Assembly (NCBI GenBank): GCA_934095865.1
Contig: CAKOKU010000006.1
Location: 3,314-67,313, forward strand
Reading direction: 5' to 3'
Length of the DNA: 64,000 nucleotides
DNA from: an uncultured Bacilli bacterium
GTDB taxonomy: Bacteria; Bacillota_I; Bacilli_A; RF39; UBA660
The translations under genes were made by a program, and so were the position numbers. Positions 17,774 to 27,912 of the stretch are shown in pieces; the stretch's first letter is position 1; each line of letters opens with the position of its first letter. The notes below the pieces were generated by a model that made no database searches, was not told the origin of the DNA, and saw only the letters and a program-made list of their open reading frames with translations.

Positions 17774-18493
17774 ATGAAAAAAAATTATCTTTTATTTGCA
17801 ATATTTGCGGGCCTGTTATCTAGTACGGTAGTTCATGCGGAAACGTGCCCATTAGAAAAACAAGTTGAAGTAAATAATGCTGCCGGTGCCGTAAGTGCTA
17901 GTGCTTCTCCCTTAGATTATGAATACGTATATGAAAACGAAGAAACTGGCGAAGAGGCCATTGAAACCGCTTATATTGGTGATATTGGCGTATACAACTT
18001 AACTGAAGATATTTATGTAGTCGTAAGTGATGGTAAAAACAAAACAACTTTAACTTATAATGATTCAAATGATGGTGAAGCTCATGTATCAACTGGAGAT
18101 ATGTATTCAGTAAAAAATTATAAAGTTTCTGTTTATCCAGTAAATGAAAGATGTGGCAAATCAGCCATTAAAGAATTAAATGTTACAGTTCCAAGACAAA
18201 ATAGATTTTATACTAAACAGGGCTGTCAGGAAAACCCAGATTACTTCTATTGTTCACAATTTATAACGTTAGATGATATATCAAATGAAGAATTTACATT
18301 AGGATTAAATGCATATATATCTCAAAATACTAAAAAAGATGAAGATAATAGAAAGCAGGGAATAATAGCTGAGACTGCTAATTTTATAAAAAAACATTGG
18401 CTTGTAATAACAGTCATCATTTTAATAATAGGTGGCGGTGTAGGAAGTTATATATATATTAAAAATAAAAAGAGAAAGGAGAGTATAGTTTAA
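17774..18493 (+). CDS. Exported protein with C-terminal membrane anchor
   Basis: 239 residues. Signal peptide MKKNYLLFAIFAGLLSSTVVHA, a mature part with a likely beta domain (Thr/Tyr/Val-rich, four Cys), and a C-terminal membrane helix followed by KNKKRKES, a stop-transfer tail. It is therefore a type I membrane protein displayed outside. GGAAGTGG precedes the ATG; the longer frame from 17744 overlaps the upstream gene and lacks a good ribosome-binding site. One base separates it from the giant gene. Family unknown. Confidence 0.75.
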   Translation: MKKNYLLFAIFAGLLSSTVVHAETCPLEKQVEVNNAAGAVSASASPLDYEYVYENEETGEEAIETAYIGDIGVYNLTEDIYVVVSDGKNKTTLTYNDSNDGEAHVSTGDMYSVKNYKVSVYPVNERCGKSAIKELNVTVPRQNRFYTKQGCQENPDYFYCSQFITLDDISNEEFTLGLNAYISQNTKKDEDNRKQGIIAETANFIKKHWLVITVIILIIGGGVGSYIYIKNKKRKESIV

Positions 18494-18494
18494 T

Positions 18495-21400
18495 ATGAAG
18501 AATAAAAGTTATAAATATTTTCTTTTACTTTTTACAATCGTTTACATTTTGATTCCTAATCAAGTAAAGGCTGTAACTGAACGAAGTTGTACAGTATCAG
18601 TTGATGTAAGTAATTATGCCACTGACGAGAAAAATAGCAAATATTTTTACGGAAATATTTTAAAAAATTGTCCAGGTAGTAAAGATAGCAGTTCATATAG
18701 CAATCCAAAAGCTACGGTAACAAGTAATACTAGTGGTGTAAACATGAATTTTAGCTATGCTAGAACCAATGGCGTTTTTAAATTTAATAATTTAACATCT
18801 TTAAAAAACAATACTTCTATGACTGTTAAGCTAACATACAAAGACGCAAATGGTACTGACCAAGTTACAAATTTACGCTTTATGTTTGTTGTGAAAGCTA
18901 ACACTACAACAACGAATGTGTGTTGTTATAATAAAGCAAGAGGTACATATTATACGTCTACATCTTGTTATGGAAAAGACCTAGAACCTCAAGCAGACCG
19001 AAGCAAATGTAATGCACAACAAGATGGCTCCTCTTCCGAAGAACAAGTATCAGCATGCTACCGTGTATCAAAGGATAATAAAACATGGCTATATAAATAC
19101 GATAAAGAAAATAATTTGTTAAAAAATTATGTTTATGTAAACAAAATGGAAAAAGATAAGGACGGTAATCCATATACTCAAAAAACTTGCGCATCAGAAA
19201 ATAATACTTTAAAAGATACAACGGATCAAAATAGTTCATCTAGCTCAAATACTTCAGGGGCAGGAACTTCATCTAGCACAGGAGGCAATACATCAATAAG
19301 TGATACTTCATCAGCTAGTACTGGTGAAAACGTTTGCAAAAATTACAGAATAGAAAGAGTTCGTTCATATAACTGTACAGGAGATAAGGCATGTAAGAAA
19401 TTAAAAGCCGCAAATTTAAATTACAAAAATGAAGGATATTTTTACAGTGCAGTTAGCAATATGGACAACTATTACTATGTTTATAAAACATATTACGATT
19501 GTGAAGGTATTGACAAGACAGAAGCCATGACTTCATTTTGTATAGATCCAGGTCTAGAGGGACCAAGAATCAGCGCTGAAAATGGTAACAAATATGAGGG
19601 AACGTCAATTGGTGTTACCACAGATTTTGGTAAAGGTTTATACAGATTGTATACATACTGGTATCTTGAAAAAGGTAATGAAATTAGAAGTATGTATCAA
19701 GGTGCTAGTCCAACGGGTAGCGAGGATTTCTTAGATTACGTAATGGATAATGTTGCTAGAAAATTAAGATTGGTATATGACAGAGAAACTTCTGATTACA
19801 TTGCTAGTTTGCAAAAAGAATGGAAAGCATACGCAGACCATGATTTAGGTACAGGAACTAGTTTAGCTAGTAATAAATTAAAAGAAATTTGGCAAGACGT
19901 TAGTAATTTTGTTAAAAATGGTAGCGTTACCACAACATCTGATGTTGATAAATGGATAATGCCAGTAAAAAAATACGAGAAATTAGTTGGCGACTTTAAA
20001 GACGGCACAACTGGTTATTATTGCAATGTTCAAGCAGGAGACGGCACTTACAGTGAGTCAGCATGGAATGAGAACAAAAATAATAATAAAAATACTCATA
20101 GCGGCATTGATTTTACAATTAATTCAGAAGATATTGGTAAAGTACCAGTTTATGCTGCTCAAAGTGGCGTTATTAAATTTAGATGGGATAATAATAAAAC
20201 TGCTGGCAATGCTATTGGTATTGTTGTAACGCTTTCTGATGGTACTGAATTATTAACTAGGTATTTGCATTTGGCATCATTCGCTTCTGGCATAAAAACC
20301 GGTGCAACAGTCCAAAAAGGGCAAATAATTGGTTATGTAGGAAATACTGGTAAATCTAGTGGTCCACACTTACATTTTGACATTTCTATTAATAATAGTA
20401 ACAACGGTTCAAAAGCTCCTCATATTAGTCCAAGAAAATATTTGCCAATGGACAATATCGGTATTTGTTCTCAAGAACAATTTGAACAAAGTGAACCAAC
20501 TGTATCAGAATCCACCGAAAATTCAACATTAACAAGCGTAAAATTTGATATTGATGAAACGGTAAGCAGTCAGAAAAAGAATGGCAATAAAGGCTTTGAG
20601 ACAGAATTTAAGGTAACAATTAGTTCTGAAAATATTAATGTAATAAATGAAATTATAAATTCTAAAAAATATAAAATTTTAGTAAAAACAAGTGAAGGTG
20701 AAGAAATAAATAGTGAAAATTTACAAGTAACAACAGTAAATGACTGGAGCATTGATCCAGTTAACGTTGTTGCAACAGCAACGTATAAGGTTAGTTGTGA
20801 TAATATTTACAATTATGTGTCTGGCGATTCCTTGGAATATATTAGAGTTGGTATGCAAATAAGTTATACAGAGCCAAAATCCGCAGACAATGTTGTTATA
20901 TTAAGTTCAACAGAAACAAATAATGATAGGAAAACAACTAAAGGAAGTCCAAAAAATTTACAGGATTTTGTAGTTTTTCTAAATGGTACTTTAAATAAAT
21001 ATGCTGGTATAACCATAACGTTTGATAAAGATAAAGAAAACGTATGTAAGCCAACGTTTGCACTTCCATGTACTGGACCAGAGACGGTAGTTTACTTAAT
21101 AGAAGGAACTCAATCAGGTGCTTTATTTAATACGGTTATGAATGGTATTAAATCGGTTGATGATCTAAGAAATGTTATTTCCAGTGCTAATGAAATGGTT
21201 CAAAATCTTATCAATGGTAATTTTACTAATCTTCTAGATAAAGATAATTTACAAGTAATTAGTGGGTTACTATATAACTTTGTCGACAAAGCTTCTATTG
21301 TAAGAAATATAAAAAATGAGCTTAGCTTCTTAAATACTTTAGGAAATAATGGCAATAAAACAGCAGCAGCCTTATATAAGGAAATAAATGCCTCATCATT

Positions 21401-24400
21401 TAGTACTAACTCCGCTGAAAATTTTAAAACCTTATCAAGAATAATCTCTAGAACATTAGTCAATGTTGCTCTAAATGGTTATGATAAAGTATCTAGTGAG
21501 TGGCAAGAAATAGTAGAGGCGGCTCAAGCCAATGCAGAAAGTAAATTAACGTCTAATTCGCTAGTGGAACTTTTAGAGAATATTGGAAATGCGATCACCA
21601 GTTCAAAAGAAAATTTGAAAAATGTCTTTAGTGCCGTTGAAAATCTAACTGATTATTTAAGCAAATTTACAAACATTACGGACATAGAAAGTGCAGTTAC
21701 TTCATTCAGTGCAACAATTAAAAGCGTTATTACTGATGGCCTAAGCAAGTTATCAGGAATAAAAGATGGATTAACAAGTATGTTGAATCAATTGGGCAGT
21801 GGTGTAACTAGCTTATCACAAGTTAGCAATATATTTGATTCTATAACTAATGCCCTAATCGTAGATTGGGATAAATGTATAATAGGAGAAAATGGTGTGG
21901 AAGCTACTGACCCAGGTGGAAATTCATATACAATTCAGGAAAGTAATGATGATGGAAGTAATATATTCTGTACAATAGTTTGTAAAGAAGATTATGCTGT
22001 AAAGTCTCCAGGTAGTTTAGGCACAGTATATGCGGGTAGATATATTTCTACTAATCTAGATAATGTTTATCATGCAACTTTAGGTATGGCTGGTCAAAGA
22101 ACTTGTGCTACGACTGAAATAAAAAATGATAAATATGTGGAAACCGCTACGGCAAAAAAAGATGAAATGTTAGCAACTTATAATGAATTCTATGAATCAT
22201 ATGCCAAATATAAAGCCTTAAAAACATATGAGAAAACAGCTAATCAAAAAGAAAGTGGAACATCACATCCTGCTTATACAACTTTTGATAAATTAAATAC
22301 AGATAAAATATTTGATAAATTACAGTTGGAACTAGAGAGCGTCATAAAAAATTCATTTAATACATTTTTTGTAAGTATTTTTGGTAATGAAGCCGCTGAA
22401 GAAGTGATGACAAATTTTGCCCAAGATGCCCTAGAAATGGCAGCTAAAATGGGTGCTTTAGCTCTTAGTGGCGATTTAAATGCTGATAATGTAAAATCTT
22501 TAGCAACAAGCTATGTAAAACAAAAGGTAGATCAAACGATTCAAAATTTAGAAGGCGCTGTCCAAAATTTACTATCAAGTTTGACAAATAATTGTATCAG
22601 TGCTGCTGAAGACGTGTTGAAAACAGCTGGTGTAAACCTATTATCTGGTGGTGGACAATTAATTATAGAAGCAGCGTGTAATTATGGACCCGGTTTATTA
22701 GATACTTTATTTGGTATAGGTGAAGTATTACGAGCAGCCTGTGCGGCATATTCAGGTTTCTCTATGGCATTAAGTACAGGAATTACAAGTGTTAATGCTT
22801 CAACTGGTTATAAGATCTTCCAAATTGAAGATGGAATACCATATACTTATAGTTATTATCCATATGTCTATGAAAATAGTGAAACACTTCAAAAGAAGCT
22901 AGCAGCAAATTTTGTTGAAGCAGAAAATGTTGCGAAAAATTTAATTACAAAAAATGCTTCATCAAGTGGAAATAGAGCGCAACTTTGGGTTATGAAATAC
23001 GAAGGTACATTTAAAATGGGATCGCTAAATTATGGTAGTATCATTTTTAGGACTGCTAAACAAATATATTATTTAACTCAAGATATTCAAAGATTCGGTA
23101 ACTTAGACATATTAGATTCAGGTGCCTTAGAAAATCAGCTTAACAGTTTTATAAATAGCATTCAAGGATTAAGTGGTGGTTTTAAATTAAGCTGGTTGAA
23201 GAAAAATTACGATTCTTTATCAACTGATGGCTTTGACGGACTATCTGGCATGATAAGTAACGTAATGAGTATATTTTCTGATATTAGCGGTGCAACAGAC
23301 AATGTTTTAACTGGTATAACAGACTTAGTAGATTCAGCACTTTTAGTTTATTACGATTTTTTAGGTATATTTAACCCATTCTATTCTTCATTAGCTGAAA
23401 TAAGAAGAGAGATGGAAGGATATAAAGAAGAATACAATGCTCTTCAAGAAGATTTGACTGATTTAGCTGATCGTATGAATGCTTGTACAGAATGGACAAA
23501 TACTTATCAATTTAATCCACAAATTGAGTTTACATATGGATATTCAAATAATAATTTGTTAGACTATATTACTAACAAAAAGAGCATAACAACAGATAAA
23601 ATTACCCTTAAAGCAATCAATAAAAATGAAGAACCAGAACAAATTACATATTACTGCCAACAAGGCGTTGATATTAAAGATGTTCAAAACTGGGATGTAA
23701 TAACATCCGGTAAATGTACTACTGATGATGGAATTTTTGGTTCAGTATTATCTTCATTACTTGGTGATGATAATGCAATGAGTTCTATATTAAATGTCTT
23801 CAGAGAAAATTCAGCTGGTTTAAAGAAAATCCTTAACAGTTCAAAAGTAAAAGAATATATTTCAAGTACTGGTTATGCTGATAAGATAAGTAATTTCTTA
23901 TGTAGTGGTTTAGGCGAAGCTTTCTGTGGCATCTTTGGCGATGAAAATGAAGATGGCAGTTTAGTAACTTTAGTACCAGGTTCTATTGTTTATAAATTAA
24001 AAACATCGACTAATTCATCATCAAGCAATGGTATTCAAAGTTGGACTGGACTATTAAGCGCTATTGGTGGCGGTGGTTCATTAGATTCAATTCTATCCGG
24101 AATCACTAGAAACTTGACTTACAGCACAGGTATTCCAAATGATGTAAAATATCATGATGTTGGTCGCGTCGTTAGTATTTCTAGATACGGTAATCCAGGT
24201 GTCTCAGTATCCGGTTTAAGTTGGACTAGTATTCTATCTAACATAGCTTCTTATGTTACTGATAAAACTGGTATTAATGCTCTTGACAAAATAAATGATA
24301 CATTAATGTCTGTTACTGGCCAAGGAGCTCAACAATTCATTTATTATAAATCAAGTAAACCATATTGGACTTATTCAAATAAAGGTATTTATATAATCAA

Positions 24401-25454
24401 TCCAGATGTAGTTGATCCAGTTGATGCTCCAGTTTTAGTAGATAATGGTGATCCTGCTTTAACAGATGATTCAATTAAATCAGGTACCGATGCTGAAAAG
24501 CAACCAGAAGGTTTAGTTTATCCAATTGCTTTATCAACTGCTGAAGGTAAATATCATTATCAAATTAAAATCAATAATGTTGGTCAATATTATGATAATG
24601 TTAATAATTTAGGTCGTATTATAGATGATACTGGTTATGTAAGCGGATTATACGCTAACAAATATGTTTGTGATTATGAAGTTAAAAAAGAACCTGAACA
24701 TGAAGAAACCTGTGAAACAATTATTGCTTCTAGCGATTGTACTTCTCAAGAAGAACCAAAAACTCTATACTTTAAACAGTACAAAGCAAATTACAATGAT
24801 AAAACTTTAGAAAATCAAGTAAATACGTGTGTAACCAAGTTGCTTTCTGAAGGAGACACTTGTTGTAGTTATGTAGAAAACTATGAAGATAGTTTACCAG
24901 ACAGTAGTAAAGAATTGTATAGAAAAATGTGTAAGTGTAATGGAACTAAAGTAATTGGCACTATTAATGACACGACTGATGGTTCAAGTTCATCTAGTTC
25001 ATCTGCTTTAATAACTAAGACCGGCACATTACAGTTCTACACAAAAGTTGTATCAAATTATGACTTATTCCCTAATGCAAATAGTTCAAAAGGTTATAAC
25101 TGGAGTGGTCAGACATCTGGTTATGAGAATGCCACTGATACAAACAAAACACCATCAAAAGAAAACTTATCAGATATAATTGATGAAATAGAAAAAATTG
25201 GTGATGGTATTTATGATGAAGATAATGCAGATAAATATTTAGAGTATTCTATAACTTTAAATGGTGCATGTATGTCAAAAATCAAAGAATACAATGATCA
25301 AAAAGAAGTTTTAGGTTTAGGCTTTGGCGATTATACAGCTGGTTCAATAAGTCAAGAAACAAGAGATTATACATCAAAATTCTTACAAGAAATAGAAGAA
25401 AATAATGAGTACTCATCTTGTAAAATATCAAATTACTTAAATAGAAACAAATAG
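18495..25454 (+). CDS. Giant exported protein (2,319 aa) with M23 LytM peptidase domain
   Basis: The signal peptide covers residues 1-26 and ends QVKA. Residues ~27-240 are a Cys-containing beta-rich region with a CCYN motif; ~245-280 is a Ser/Thr/Gly linker. An M23 metallopeptidase domain spans ~530-650 with the intact zinc set: His535 and Asp539 in HSGIDF, and His625-Leu-His627 in HLHFDIS. These enzymes cut peptidoglycan cross-bridges. Beyond ~690 come beta domains, long helical Ser/Asn/Leu-rich stretches, further Cys clusters (EETCETIIASSDC, TCCSYV, CKCNG) and a Ser-rich linker near 2,170. No LPxTG, LysM or membrane anchor is seen at the C-terminus. It sits inside a Tad-like operon, so it may be the substrate or the wall-penetrating shaft (inference). 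Confidence 0.85.
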   Translation: MKNKSYKYFLLLFTIVYILIPNQVKAVTERSCTVSVDVSNYATDEKNSKYFYGNILKNCPGSKDSSSYSNPKATVTSNTSGVNMNFSYARTNGVFKFNNLTSLKNNTSMTVKLTYKDANGTDQVTNLRFMFVVKANTTTTNVCCYNKARGTYYTSTSCYGKDLEPQADRSKCNAQQDGSSSEEQVSACYRVSKDNKTWLYKYDKENNLLKNYVYVNKMEKDKDGNPYTQKTCASENNTLKDTTDQNSSSSSNTSGAGTSSSTGGNTSISDTSSASTGENVCKNYRIERVRSYNCTGDKACKKLKAANLNYKNEGYFYSAVSNMDNYYYVYKTYYDCEGIDKTEAMTSFCIDPGLEGPRISAENGNKYEGTSIGVTTDFGKGLYRLYTYWYLEKGNEIRSMYQGASPTGSEDFLDYVMDNVARKLRLVYDRETSDYIASLQKEWKAYADHDLGTGTSLASNKLKEIWQDVSNFVKNGSVTTTSDVDKWIMPVKKYEKLVGDFKDGTTGYYCNVQAGDGTYSESAWNENKNNNKNTHSGIDFTINSEDIGKVPVYAAQSGVIKFRWDNNKTAGNAIGIVVTLSDGTELLTRYLHLASFASGIKTGATVQKGQIIGYVGNTGKSSGPHLHFDISINNSNNGSKAPHISPRKYLPMDNIGICSQEQFEQSEPTVSESTENSTLTSVKFDIDETVSSQKKNGNKGFETEFKVTISSENINVINEIINSKKYKILVKTSEGEEINSENLQVTTVNDWSIDPVNVVATATYKVSCDNIYNYVSGDSLEYIRVGMQISYTEPKSADNVVILSSTETNNDRKTTKGSPKNLQDFVVFLNGTLNKYAGITITFDKDKENVCKPTFALPCTGPETVVYLIEGTQSGALFNTVMNGIKSVDDLRNVISSANEMVQNLINGNFTNLLDKDNLQVISGLLYNFVDKASIVRNIKNELSFLNTLGNNGNKTAAALYKEINASSFSTNSAENFKTLSRIISRTLVNVALNGYDKVSSEWQEIVEAAQANAESKLTSNSLVELLENIGNAITSSKENLKNVFSAVENLTDYLSKFTNITDIESAVTSFSATIKSVITDGLSKLSGIKDGLTSMLNQLGSGVTSLSQVSNIFDSITNALIVDWDKCIIGENGVEATDPGGNSYTIQESNDDGSNIFCTIVCKEDYAVKSPGSLGTVYAGRYISTNLDNVYHATLGMAGQRTCATTEIKNDKYVETATAKKDEMLATYNEFYESYAKYKALKTYEKTANQKESGTSHPAYTTFDKLNTDKIFDKLQLELESVIKNSFNTFFVSIFGNEAAEEVMTNFAQDALEMAAKMGALALSGDLNADNVKSLATSYVKQKVDQTIQNLEGAVQNLLSSLTNNCISAAEDVLKTAGVNLLSGGGQLIIEAACNYGPGLLDTLFGIGEVLRAACAAYSGFSMALSTGITSVNASTGYKIFQIEDGIPYTYSYYPYVYENSETLQKKLAANFVEAENVAKNLITKNASSSGNRAQLWVMKYEGTFKMGSLNYGSIIFRTAKQIYYLTQDIQRFGNLDILDSGALENQLNSFINSIQGLSGGFKLSWLKKNYDSLSTDGFDGLSGMISNVMSIFSDISGATDNVLTGITDLVDSALLVYYDFLGIFNPFYSSLAEIRREMEGYKEEYNALQEDLTDLADRMNACTEWTNTYQFNPQIEFTYGYSNNNLLDYITNKKSITTDKITLKAINKNEEPEQITYYCQQGVDIKDVQNWDVITSGKCTTDDGIFGSVLSSLLGDDNAMSSILNVFRENSAGLKKILNSSKVKEYISSTGYADKISNFLCSGLGEAFCGIFGDENEDGSLVTLVPGSIVYKLKTSTNSSSSNGIQSWTGLLSAIGGGGSLDSILSGITRNLTYSTGIPNDVKYHDVGRVVSISRYGNPGVSVSGLSWTSILSNIASYVTDKTGINALDKINDTLMSVTGQGAQQFIYYKSSKPYWTYSNKGIYIINPDVVDPVDAPVLVDNGDPALTDDSIKSGTDAEKQPEGLVYPIALSTAEGKYHYQIKINNVGQYYDNVNNLGRIIDDTGYVSGLYANKYVCDYEVKKEPEHEETCETIIASSDCTSQEEPKTLYFKQYKANYNDKTLENQVNTCVTKLLSEGDTCCSYVENYEDSLPDSSKELYRKMCKCNGTKVIGTINDTTDGSSSSSSSALITKTGTLQFYTKVVSNYDLFPNANSSKGYNWSGQTSGYENATDTNKTPSKENLSDIIDEIEKIGDGIYDEDNADKYLEYSITLNGACMSKIKEYNDQKEVLGLGFGDYTAGSISQETRDYTSKFLQEIEENNEYSSCKISNYLNRNK

Positions 25455-25468
25455 GTAGGTGAAGAATA

Positions 25469-26269
25469 GTGAAAGAATCTTATTGGGGTTACTGGTTAGT
25501 AATGCTTGGTATTTTGGTAATAGGCGTTATGCTTCTTATCAACAGTACTACTAACGGTACAACCCATGATTATTATGAATTAAAAGAAACAACATCGGCT
25601 GCCGTTATAGATGCAGTAGACTACTCTTACTACCGTCTATATGGTGATTTGAAAATATCAAAAGAAAAATTTATAGAGAACTTCATCCGTAGATTTTCTG
25701 AGTCAGCAACTATGACTAAAGAATATAACGTATCATTTTATGATATTCATGAAGTTCCTCCTAAAGTAAGTGTTAAAATATCTACTGTTAGTAACGCTGT
25801 AAACGTTGCTAACAGTAGTAACTCTTTCGATTTAGTTAATAAAATAGATATTATATTAGTTGGAGGCTCAAAAGATAATAATAAAACACCAGGTAAAACT
25901 GAGCCAACAACTCCAGAAACATGCTATATCTTAAATACGACACAAACATTTATGAAGATTATTAAGGAAATCTTAGTTGATGGTACTAGTACTTATGGTG
26001 TAGATACCGCATTAGTTCAAAGAATAAGACATGCTGGCTTTACTAATTTAAATTCATGGTCAAAAACTGATTGTAATATATCAAGTGATGATTGTGTAAG
26101 TAAATTTAATTCAGCATTAAACTTAGATTTCAGTGGTGCTTTACAACTTGCTGATACTAGAGAGCTTTTAATAACCAACGACCCAACTTATGTCAAGGAT
26201 TCAAATGATGAAACTAGTGGCATCTTAGGTTATGCGTTAAATAAAGGCTATATAACCCTAACTAAATAA
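25469..26269 (+). CDS. N-terminally anchored protein, possible TadE-like pseudopilin
   Basis: 266 residues, GTG start with AGGTGAAGA upstream. The N-terminus MKESYWGYWLVMLGILVIGVMLLINS is a membrane segment with a very short cytoplasmic part, followed by a helix (DYYELKETTSAAVIDAVDYSYYR). This resembles TadE/TadF minor pseudopilins in layout, not in clear sequence. The remainder is a soluble domain with four Cys. It lies between the giant protein and the CpaB genes, which supports a role in the same machine. Confidence 0.65.
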   Translation: MKESYWGYWLVMLGILVIGVMLLINSTTNGTTHDYYELKETTSAAVIDAVDYSYYRLYGDLKISKEKFIENFIRRFSESATMTKEYNVSFYDIHEVPPKVSVKISTVSNAVNVANSSNSFDLVNKIDIILVGGSKDNNKTPGKTEPTTPETCYILNTTQTFMKIIKEILVDGTSTYGVDTALVQRIRHAGFTNLNSWSKTDCNISSDDCVSKFNSALNLDFSGALQLADTRELLITNDPTYVKDSNDETSGILGYALNKGYITLTK

Positions 26270-26288
26270 GAGTAGAAAGAGGATAAAA

Positions 26289-27110
26289 ATGGATAAAATT
26301 AAAGAAGAACTAAAAAAAGTTCTCGCTAATAAAAATACACTTACTATTATTATTGTAATTATTGGTATTATTGGTTTATATGCAATTTATAACTGGCGTG
26401 TAAATCAAGCCGTAACAACAATAAGGGTACCATACGCAAAAAAAGAATTAACTAGTCGTACTCAAATAACTAGTGATGCCATTGGTACCACAGAGCTACC
26501 AAAAAGAATAGCTCGCAATTTAGGAATTTTAACATCTACAAGTAACATAACTAATAATTATGTAAAATATGGTGAAACAATTCCTGCTAATAGCTTCTTT
26601 TATAAAGATTATATTGTTTCCTTTGAAGAAGCTACTACTAATGAATTTAGTGATATCCCAGATGGTTATACAGCATACAACCTAGCAGTTGATATAAACT
26701 CAACATACGGTAACTCAATATACACTGGCAATTACGTAGACCTTTATGTAAAAGCAACCAGTGCTAGTAGTAAAGTAATCTTTGGTCGCTTAATAAAAAG
26801 TATCAAAGTATTAGCCGTATTAGACTCATCAGGCAATGATGTCTTTGAATCATCAACTGAAGCTAGAACCCCAACTCAAATGTGGTTCGCTGTACCAGAT
26901 GAACTATATACATTATTAAAGAAAACCGAATATATTGGTGGCATCAGCGTTATGCCAATTCCAAGAAATGCAAGTTATACAGCAACACCTAGTGATACAA
27001 CTATTGACTCACAATATATTCAAAACTTTATCTTATCTAAATCAATAACAGTTAGTCAAAATTTCAATAGTAATACCAATACGGGTACTGAAACAGAAAA
27101 TCAAGAATAG
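26289..27110 (+). CDS. CpaB-like SAF-domain protein, copy 1
   Basis: 273 residues. One N-terminal membrane helix (LTIIIVIIGIIGLYAIYNW), then a SAF-type domain (VPYAKKELTSRTQITSDAIG and IPANSFFYKDYIV) and an RcpC/CpaB-like second half (VDLYVKATSASSKVIFGRLIKSIKVLAVLD). In Tad/Flp systems CpaB is a periplasmic or wall-side assembly factor. It is a paralogue of the next gene, sharing order and motifs. AGGATAAAA precedes the ATG. Confidence 0.82.
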   Translation: MDKIKEELKKVLANKNTLTIIIVIIGIIGLYAIYNWRVNQAVTTIRVPYAKKELTSRTQITSDAIGTTELPKRIARNLGILTSTSNITNNYVKYGETIPANSFFYKDYIVSFEEATTNEFSDIPDGYTAYNLAVDINSTYGNSIYTGNYVDLYVKATSASSKVIFGRLIKSIKVLAVLDSSGNDVFESSTEARTPTQMWFAVPDELYTLLKKTEYIGGISVMPIPRNASYTATPSDTTIDSQYIQNFILSKSITVSQNFNSNTNTGTETENQE

Positions 27111-27127
27111 AAAGTGAGTTATAAAAG

Positions 27128-27901
27128 ATGAAAAACGCTCTTGCACCTTTAAAAAGGTTCATTCAAAATAAAAATACTGTTACTATCCTTTGTATAGTAG
27201 CTGGTATCTTAACTTTAGTAATAGGGTATAACTACCGAGTTAATAAATCAATTGACTTGGTTTCTATTCCCTATGCTCTAAAGGAAATTCCAAGAAAAAC
27301 CCAAATAACAAAAGATATGATAGGACACGTTAAAGTACCACGTTCCTTAATTAAAAATGCTAAAAATATCATAACGACAGACAAAGAATTAATAAATTAT
27401 TATTCTAGTTATTCTACTGATATCCCAGCTAAAAGTTTATTTTATACTGACACAATCCTAAAAGAAGAACAAATGCCAGATTATGCTTTTACAAATATGC
27501 AAGATGGTTATACCGTATATTCTCTTAAAGTAAATAACAAATCAACGTATTCAAATCGTTTCCGTCCAGGTGATTATATTGACCTTTATATTGAAGCAAA
27601 AGATCAAAATCGTGTCATGATGGCAATCTTAGTTAAATCTATTAAAATTAAAGCCATTAAAGATTCAGCCGGAAATTCTATTCTAGAAAATACACTATCT
27701 GGTGGTACTCCAGCTGCACTTCTATTTGAAGTAGAAGATAAACTATTTGATTTACTTAAAAAAAGTGAATATGTTACTAATGTTGAAATAATTCCTGTAC
27801 CAAGAAACTCTAACTATACTAAAGAAGAGGGTGCAACTACGGTCTCAACAGAAGAAATAACTAACTATATTTATAATAAAACTGAAGTTATAACTAATTA
27901 G
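27128..27901 (+). CDS. CpaB-like SAF-domain protein, copy 2
   Basis: 257 residues, paralogous to the upstream gene: membrane helix TVTILCIVAGILTLVIGYNY, then VPYALKEIPRKTQITKDMIG, IPAKSLFYTDTI and IDLYIEAKDQNRVMMAILVKSIKIKAI. The two copies differ over most residues, so the duplication is old or their roles have diverged. Tandem CpaB genes are unusual; a heteromeric ring is possible (inference). Spacing to cpaF is 11 nt. Confidence 0.82.
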   Translation: MKNALAPLKRFIQNKNTVTILCIVAGILTLVIGYNYRVNKSIDLVSIPYALKEIPRKTQITKDMIGHVKVPRSLIKNAKNIITTDKELINYYSSYSTDIPAKSLFYTDTILKEEQMPDYAFTNMQDGYTVYSLKVNNKSTYSNRFRPGDYIDLYIEAKDQNRVMMAILVKSIKIKAIKDSAGNSILENTLSGGTPAALLFEVEDKLFDLLKKSEYVTNVEIIPVPRNSNYTKEEGATTVSTEEITNYIYNKTEVITN

Positions 27902-27912
27902 AAAGGATTAAT

